Below the pieces are notes generated by a model. That model did not search any database and had not been told where the DNA came from. It saw only the letters and a list, made by a program, of their open reading frames with translations. From Tenodera sinensis (lineage: Eukaryota; Arthropoda; Insecta; Mantodea; Mantidae), in NCBI GenBank assembly GCA_030765045.1, contig CM060964.1, positions 148,750,705 through 148,814,704 of the forward strand: DNA of 64,000 nt, written 5' to 3'. The translations under genes and the position numbers were made by a program. Position 1 is the stretch's first letter; every line of letters starts with the position of its first letter. Of this stretch, positions 61,587 through 64,000 are shown piece by piece.

Positions 61587-61708
61587 GGAATGTTCTTAGC
61601 TTCCCCTCACCTCTTGCCTACCAGTGGTCACGAAGACTCACTTAGTAGGCCGTCTGGATCGGGTACTGAGCCCCTCCGCCACGGCAAGGCGACACTCCTT
61701 CGGAGGGG
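61587..61708 (-). ncRNA. HDV-like ribozyme candidate, copy L
   Basis: Minus strand, 122 nt, from CCCCTCC at 61708 to ACATTCC at 61593-61587. P1, P2 (GGAGTGT with ACATTCC), P3, L3 TTGCCGT and GCTAAGA are all conserved. The junction with the target duplication CTACCTTTTGA is exact. Confidence 0.8.
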
Positions 61709-61719
61709 CTACCTTTTGA
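61709..61719 (+). repeat. Target-site duplication at the 5' end of copy L
   Basis: CTACCTTTTGA, identical to 55590-55600. Confidence 0.9.
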
Positions 61720-64000
61720 TCATCTGCCTATTGTACCTATTCCGCCTTAGACGTTAGCTTCTGTAGCCCGTCATTGGTACCACTCGCTGCTCTCCGACCT
61801 CTTTGGCAGTGATCTTTTTCCCATTAACATTCACATATGTGGTTTCCATCCTATTCCAACACGCTTTCCTCACTGGATTATTTCCAAGGCTGACTGGGGG
61901 AAGTTTGGTTCCCTCATTCACCTTACCGACGATGGTTTTACCACCATTGACGACATGGTGGAGTATTTTACTTGCTCTATCCTTCGTGCAGCGGATTCCA
62001 GCATTCCTCGTGGTTCCACTATACCTCGTCACGTTCCTGTGTCTTGGTGGTCCGAGGAATGCCGTTTGGCTACTAAAGCACGCAAGCGTGCATTGCGTAT
62101 CTTTACATTACATCCTACGCAGGCGAACTTTGTTGCTTTTAAGCGTGCTTGTGCTAGGGCGAGATTTATACTTCGAGACGCAAAACGCAAATCGTGGGAA
62201 AAGTATGTATCTTCTCTTTCCCGTCGAAGCTCGGCGCAAAAGGTGTGGACTGCTGTTCGGCGAATGTACGGCAAGTGTCGCCGGACGATCATCCCCGGCC
62301 TTGCCGTACAGGGCTCACGTTACACCAGCGAGCAGGACATCGCCGACGCCCTTGCCGAGTGTTTCTCCTGTATTAGCCAAACCCAAAGCCTCGATAGAGC
62401 GTTTTTAGCTATCAAGGAATCTGCGGAGCAGATAGGCCTTAGTTTTAACAGTGCCCAAAGTGAACCGTACAACGCACCATTTACCGAAGCGGAGCTGGCG
62501 CATTCCTTGTCCCTAGCAAAGAATTCTTCTCCGGGTCCTGATGACATCCACCGCCAAATGCTGCTTCATTTTCCACCTGCAGCTCTTTCCTTCGTGTTGA
62601 GCATGTATAATAGCATCTGGCATCAGCAGGTTTTTCCGTCTTTCTGGCGAGAGGGTATTGTCATCTCTATCCCTCGACCAGGGAAAGACCGGACACTTCC
62701 CTCTAGCTACCGTCCTATTTGCCTGACGAGTGGTGTCTGCAAGACCTTGGAACGGATGATTAACACTCGCTTAGTGTGGTGGCTAAAGACGAATAACCTG
62801 CAGAGCAATGTTCAGTGCGGATTTCGTCGCTATCGCTCCAGTGTCGACAATCTGACGCGCATGGAGGCATACATACAGAATGCGTTTGTCCTGATGCAGC
62901 ATGTCGTGGGTGTTTTCTTTGACCTGGAGAAGGCCTACAATACTACTTGGCGCTATAGCATTCTCCGTACTCTACACGGTTATGGTTTGCGCGGTCACTT
63001 AGCCGTTTTTCTTTTTAACTTTTTACTCATTCGCCGTTTTCGTGTGCGTATAGGCAACACGCTGTCTCCAGAGAAGATCCAGGAGAATGGTGTACCCCAG
63101 GGATCCATCCTCAGTGTCACACTTTTCGCAGTTGCCATTAATAGCATCACTAGTGTTGTTCGTAGCGGTATCCCGATGTCGCTGTATGTTGACGACTTTG
63201 CGATCTACTATCGCTCTTATAGTTTGGAGCACATCGAGCGTCAACTGCAGCTGACCATAACCTCCATCGCCGAGTGGGCGTTACGCACCGGCTTTCGGCT
63301 GTCCGCTACGAAAACACAGTGTCTTCACTTTCACCGACTGCGAGGAGTACACCCTCCTCCTGATCTTCATCTGCGCGACACACGTCTTCCTTTTGTACCG
63401 CACCTTAAGTTCTTGGGCCTACACCTCGACAGCAAACTCACATGGGAGCACCATATCCGCCATCTTCGTGCTTCCTGTGATCGTTCGCTTCGAGTACTCA
63501 GGGTCTTATCTGGGGCATCTTGGGCTGGCGATCGCACCGTAATGTTGAGGTTGTATGGCTCTCTGGTTCGGTCCAAATTAGACTACGGCTGTTTTATTTA
63601 TGGCGCGGCGTCTGCGTCTAAACTCCGGCTTTTAGACACAGTACATCACACTGGTATCCGTCTCGCTACTGGGGCTTTCCGCACCAGCAGAATCGATTGT
63701 CTGTATGCTGATTCTGGCGAACCTCCACTGTCTGTTCGACGCTCTTTTTTACTTTGTTCTTACGTGGCAAGACTGGCCGCCCATCCAGGTCACCCCTCGT
63801 TTCCACCCGTGTTGCGTCCAGATCTCGCGCACCGTTATATGCGAAATACAACCATCTCCCGTCCAAGTGGTATGCGGTTTCGTGAACTGCTTGCTGCACA
63901 TGCCCTTGGACTGCCAGCCGTAGAGCGGCATTCACATTGCCGATGTCCTCCCTGGCAACTCTAGCGCGCACGCTTTGACCTGGAGCTGTCGGGCTGTGTT
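61720..64000 (+). pseudogene. Copy K ORF2, continuation to the window end
   Basis: Resumes at TCATCTGCCTATTGTACC. About 14 bases are missing near 61783 (ACCACTCGCTGCTCTCC). From 61955 a long frame holds SPGPDDIHRQML, SYRPICLTSGVCKTLERMIN, VFFDLEKAYNTTWR (the motif A Asp of AYD altered to Asn, the FFD Asp kept), NGVPQGSILSVTLF and SLYVDDFAIYY. A TAG at 63962-63964 replaces CAG (GGCAACTCTAGCGCG). The sequence runs to the window edge before RNase H. Confidence 0.88.

Larger units (their letters stand above)
55601..61708 (-). mobile_element. Full-length family 1 LINE copy L, minus strand
   Basis: Complete element in inverse orientation inside K: HDV-like module at its 5' end (61708), leader, open ORF1, ORF2 with a single nonsense codon, T-rich 3' UTR (A-rich as printed), terminal hairpin and ACTC tail (GTGA units at 55601-55615). 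An exact 11-bp target duplication flanks it. It is the only family 1 copy on the minus strand. Confidence 0.93.
52940..64000 (+). mobile_element. Family 1 LINE copy K, interrupted by copy L and running off the window
   Basis: K occupies 52940-55600 and 61720-64000. Its 5' end coincides with the ribozyme module. ORF1 is open, but ORF2 has a 2-nt deletion, a 14-nt loss and a nonsense codon. ORF1 and most of ORF2 are of the D type, but a central block resembles B/C/F. The 3' end and right target duplication lie beyond 64000. Confidence 0.88.

Noticed and set aside
1..64000. Prokaryotic or phage origin
   Set aside because: Non-LTR retrotransposons with target duplications, a SINE with pol III boxes, piggyBac and hAT remnants and absence of operons all indicate an animal genome.

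Overview
The window holds no recognisable host gene. It is eukaryotic, almost certainly arthropod, repeat DNA made of retrotransposons inserted into one another. The dominant elements are non-LTR retrotransposons (LINEs) with two ORFs. ORF1 is a gag-like protein with three CCHC zinc knuckles. ORF2 has an apurinic-type endonuclease, a reverse transcriptase with a YVDD or FVDD box, an RNase H domain and a C-terminal CCHC knuckle. That domain order fits the I-like/Jockey superfamily of arthropod LINEs. A tRNA-derived SINE, a piggyBac deletion derivative, a ZBED-type hAT relic and an R1-like LINE are also present. No host species can be named from this sequence; an insect or another arthropod is the best guess.

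I use these copy names. Family 1: H0, A, B, E0, C, D, F, G, K, L. Family 2: J0, J1. Layout: H0 (1-236, 12316-14862) is split by A (237-12301), which is split by B (3578-9705). A short spacer with a tRNA-like sequence follows (14863-15165). Degraded E0 (15166-15478, 27746-28928, 34327-35506) is split by C (15479-27733), which is split by D (20626-26738), and separately by F (28929-34326). ORF1 relic G (35507-36466) and a minus-strand hAT relic (36467-37616) come next. The old family 2 copy J0 (37617 to 52939) is split by an unknown 0.6 kb insert, an R1-like LINE (39338-41683, minus), a full-length family 2 copy J1 (41873-47593), a piggyBac derivative (48830-49802), a SINE (50430-50718, minus) and family 1 copy K (52940-55600, 61720-64000). 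K is split by L (55601-61708, minus). Target-site duplications bracket A, B, C, D, L, J1, the R1-like element, the SINE and the piggyBac element, so much of the insertion order can be read directly.

The most interesting signal is at the LINE 5' ends. B, C, D, K and L begin with a roughly 120-nt segment that folds by eye into the nested double pseudoknot of HDV-like self-cleaving ribozymes: P1, P2, a 3-bp P3 with a 7-nt loop, P4, and a GCTAAG strand carrying the candidate catalytic C. Four clean insertion junctions (B, C, D, L) fall exactly at the predicted cleavage position. A and the two family 2 copies lack this module. They start instead at a different, strongly conserved GC-rich structured sequence that lies about 190 nt inside the ribozyme-bearing copies. 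The LINEs therefore show two alternative 5' modules, apparently exchanged or stacked over time.

D is the only copy with both ORFs open, uninterrupted and flanked by complete ends. A and C were also open in both ORFs before the next element landed in them. B, L and J1 each carry a single visible disabling change, in ORF1 or ORF2. The other copies are clear pseudogenes.
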